NCBI GenBank assembly: GCA_937974625.1
Contig: CALJVJ010000157.1
Location: forward strand, 1-41,597
Length of the DNA: 41,597 nt
Reading direction: 5' to 3'
Source: an uncultured Saprospiraceae bacterium
GTDB lineage: Bacteria > Bacteroidota > Bacteroidia > Chitinophagales > Saprospiraceae
Below are positions 41,298-41,597 of the stretch, piece by piece. Positions within the stretch are counted from its first letter, which is position 1, and every line of letters starts with the position of its first letter. Both the position numbers and the translations under genes were made by a program. The notes beneath the pieces were generated by a model, which did not search any database, was not told the DNA's origin, and saw only the letters and a program-made list of their open reading frames with translations.

Positions 41298-41597
41298 AAA
41301 TTTATTCTTCCACATCATACTTTCAACGGGACGAATCGTTCGGGTGTTATATTTAGCGTTCTTCTTTTTATTATAATAATTTTCAATATCTCCTTCCACT
41401 ACAAAGTAAATTAATTGCCCAATAGGCATGCCTGCATAGACTCGAACAGGGTGCGTACAAGAAATTTCCAAAGTCCAAGTATTACAGAAACCTACATCTC
41501 CTTTTCCAGCAGTCGCATGAATATCTATACCAAGCCGCCCAACAGAAGATTTTCCTTCTAAAAAAGGAACAGAATTATGTGTTTCAGTATATTCATC
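41295..41597 (-). CDS. dcd: dCTP deaminase, C-terminal part (cut by window edge)
   Basis: The stop codon is at 41295-41297, and the frame stays open to the window end, giving the last 100 residues. They match dCTP deaminase (dUTPase-fold trimer), which converts dCTP to dUTP and ammonia for dTTP synthesis: FLEGKSSVGRLGIDIHATAG (substrate-binding EGKSSxGR), GFCNTWTLEISCTHPVRVYAGMPIGQLIYF with the catalytic Glu in TLE and the Gln of GQL. The C-terminal tail (NTRTIRPVESMMWKNKF) is the flexible lid. The 5' part lies beyond the right edge. Confidence 0.9.
   Translation of the reverse strand, partial: DEYTETHNSVPFLEGKSSVGRLGIDIHATAGKGDVGFCNTWTLEISCTHPVRVYAGMPIGQLIYFVVEGDIENYYNKKKNAKYNTRTIRPVESMMWKNKF

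Overview
The window looks like chromosome of a low-GC Bacteroidota bacterium, probably close to the Saprospiria (Saprospiraceae or Lewinellaceae type). The reasons are: three secreted proteins with type IX secretion (T9SS) C-terminal signals (two type A, one gliding-motility/CHU_C type), SprB-like repeats, promoters of the TTG-N20-TAnnTTTG kind, genes with no strong Shine-Dalgarno sequence, a Bacteroidota-type FtsE, and a ROK-type polyphosphate glucokinase. No rRNA, tRNA, CRISPR array, transposase or prophage was seen. Taxonomy is inferred from protein style only.

Layout. 1-3.9 kb (minus strand): UbiB/ABC1 kinase-like protein, calcineurin-like phosphoesterase and a split YeeE/YedE sulfur-transport pair. 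The pair is preceded by a Crp/FNR-type operator at about -41.5 from a predicted promoter. 4.2-14.4 kb: secreted proteins, namely a DUF4832-type glycosidase-like protein, a small carboxypeptidase-regulatory-like protein, a secreted protein with a Gly/Tyr-rich insert, and a 1589-aa SprB-like adhesin. 14.7-18.8 kb: an MsrQ-like membrane cytochrome, an SPFH protein followed by a ribbon-helix-helix-like protein, and a D-aminoacylase-family lipoprotein without the usual HxH. 18.9-22 kb: a 1020-aa protein with about 540 residues of VIKEV-type repeats, a YegP-like domain and two helix-hairpin-helix modules. 22-23.1 kb: AT-rich with no convincing gene.

23.1-26.4 kb (plus): TPR protein, PLD-like/J-domain fusion and a methyltransferase. 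26.8-28.1 kb (minus): a 56-aa membrane protein and a prohibitin-like protein. 28.4-30.8 kb (plus): an operon-like run of a conserved hypothetical protein, two lipoprotein cyclophilins (the second carrying a PKD domain) and a 68-aa single-pass membrane protein. 30.9-37.6 kb (minus): deoxynucleoside kinase, SF2 helicase, DUF6624 protein, receptor-L-like T9SS cargo and a CxxxY-type CcmE. 37.8-41.2 kb (plus): FtsE, a sialidase-fold lipoprotein and polyphosphate glucokinase. The right edge cuts a minus-strand dCTP deaminase.

Most genes are housekeeping or envelope functions with clear intrinsic terminators. The more unusual content is the VIKEV-repeat protein, the PLD-J fusion with an apparently lost catalytic His, the putative Crp/FNR operator on the sulfur-transport pair, a MITE-like inverted repeat, and several intergenic hairpins built from short iterated words. 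No clear defence or biosynthetic system was found.
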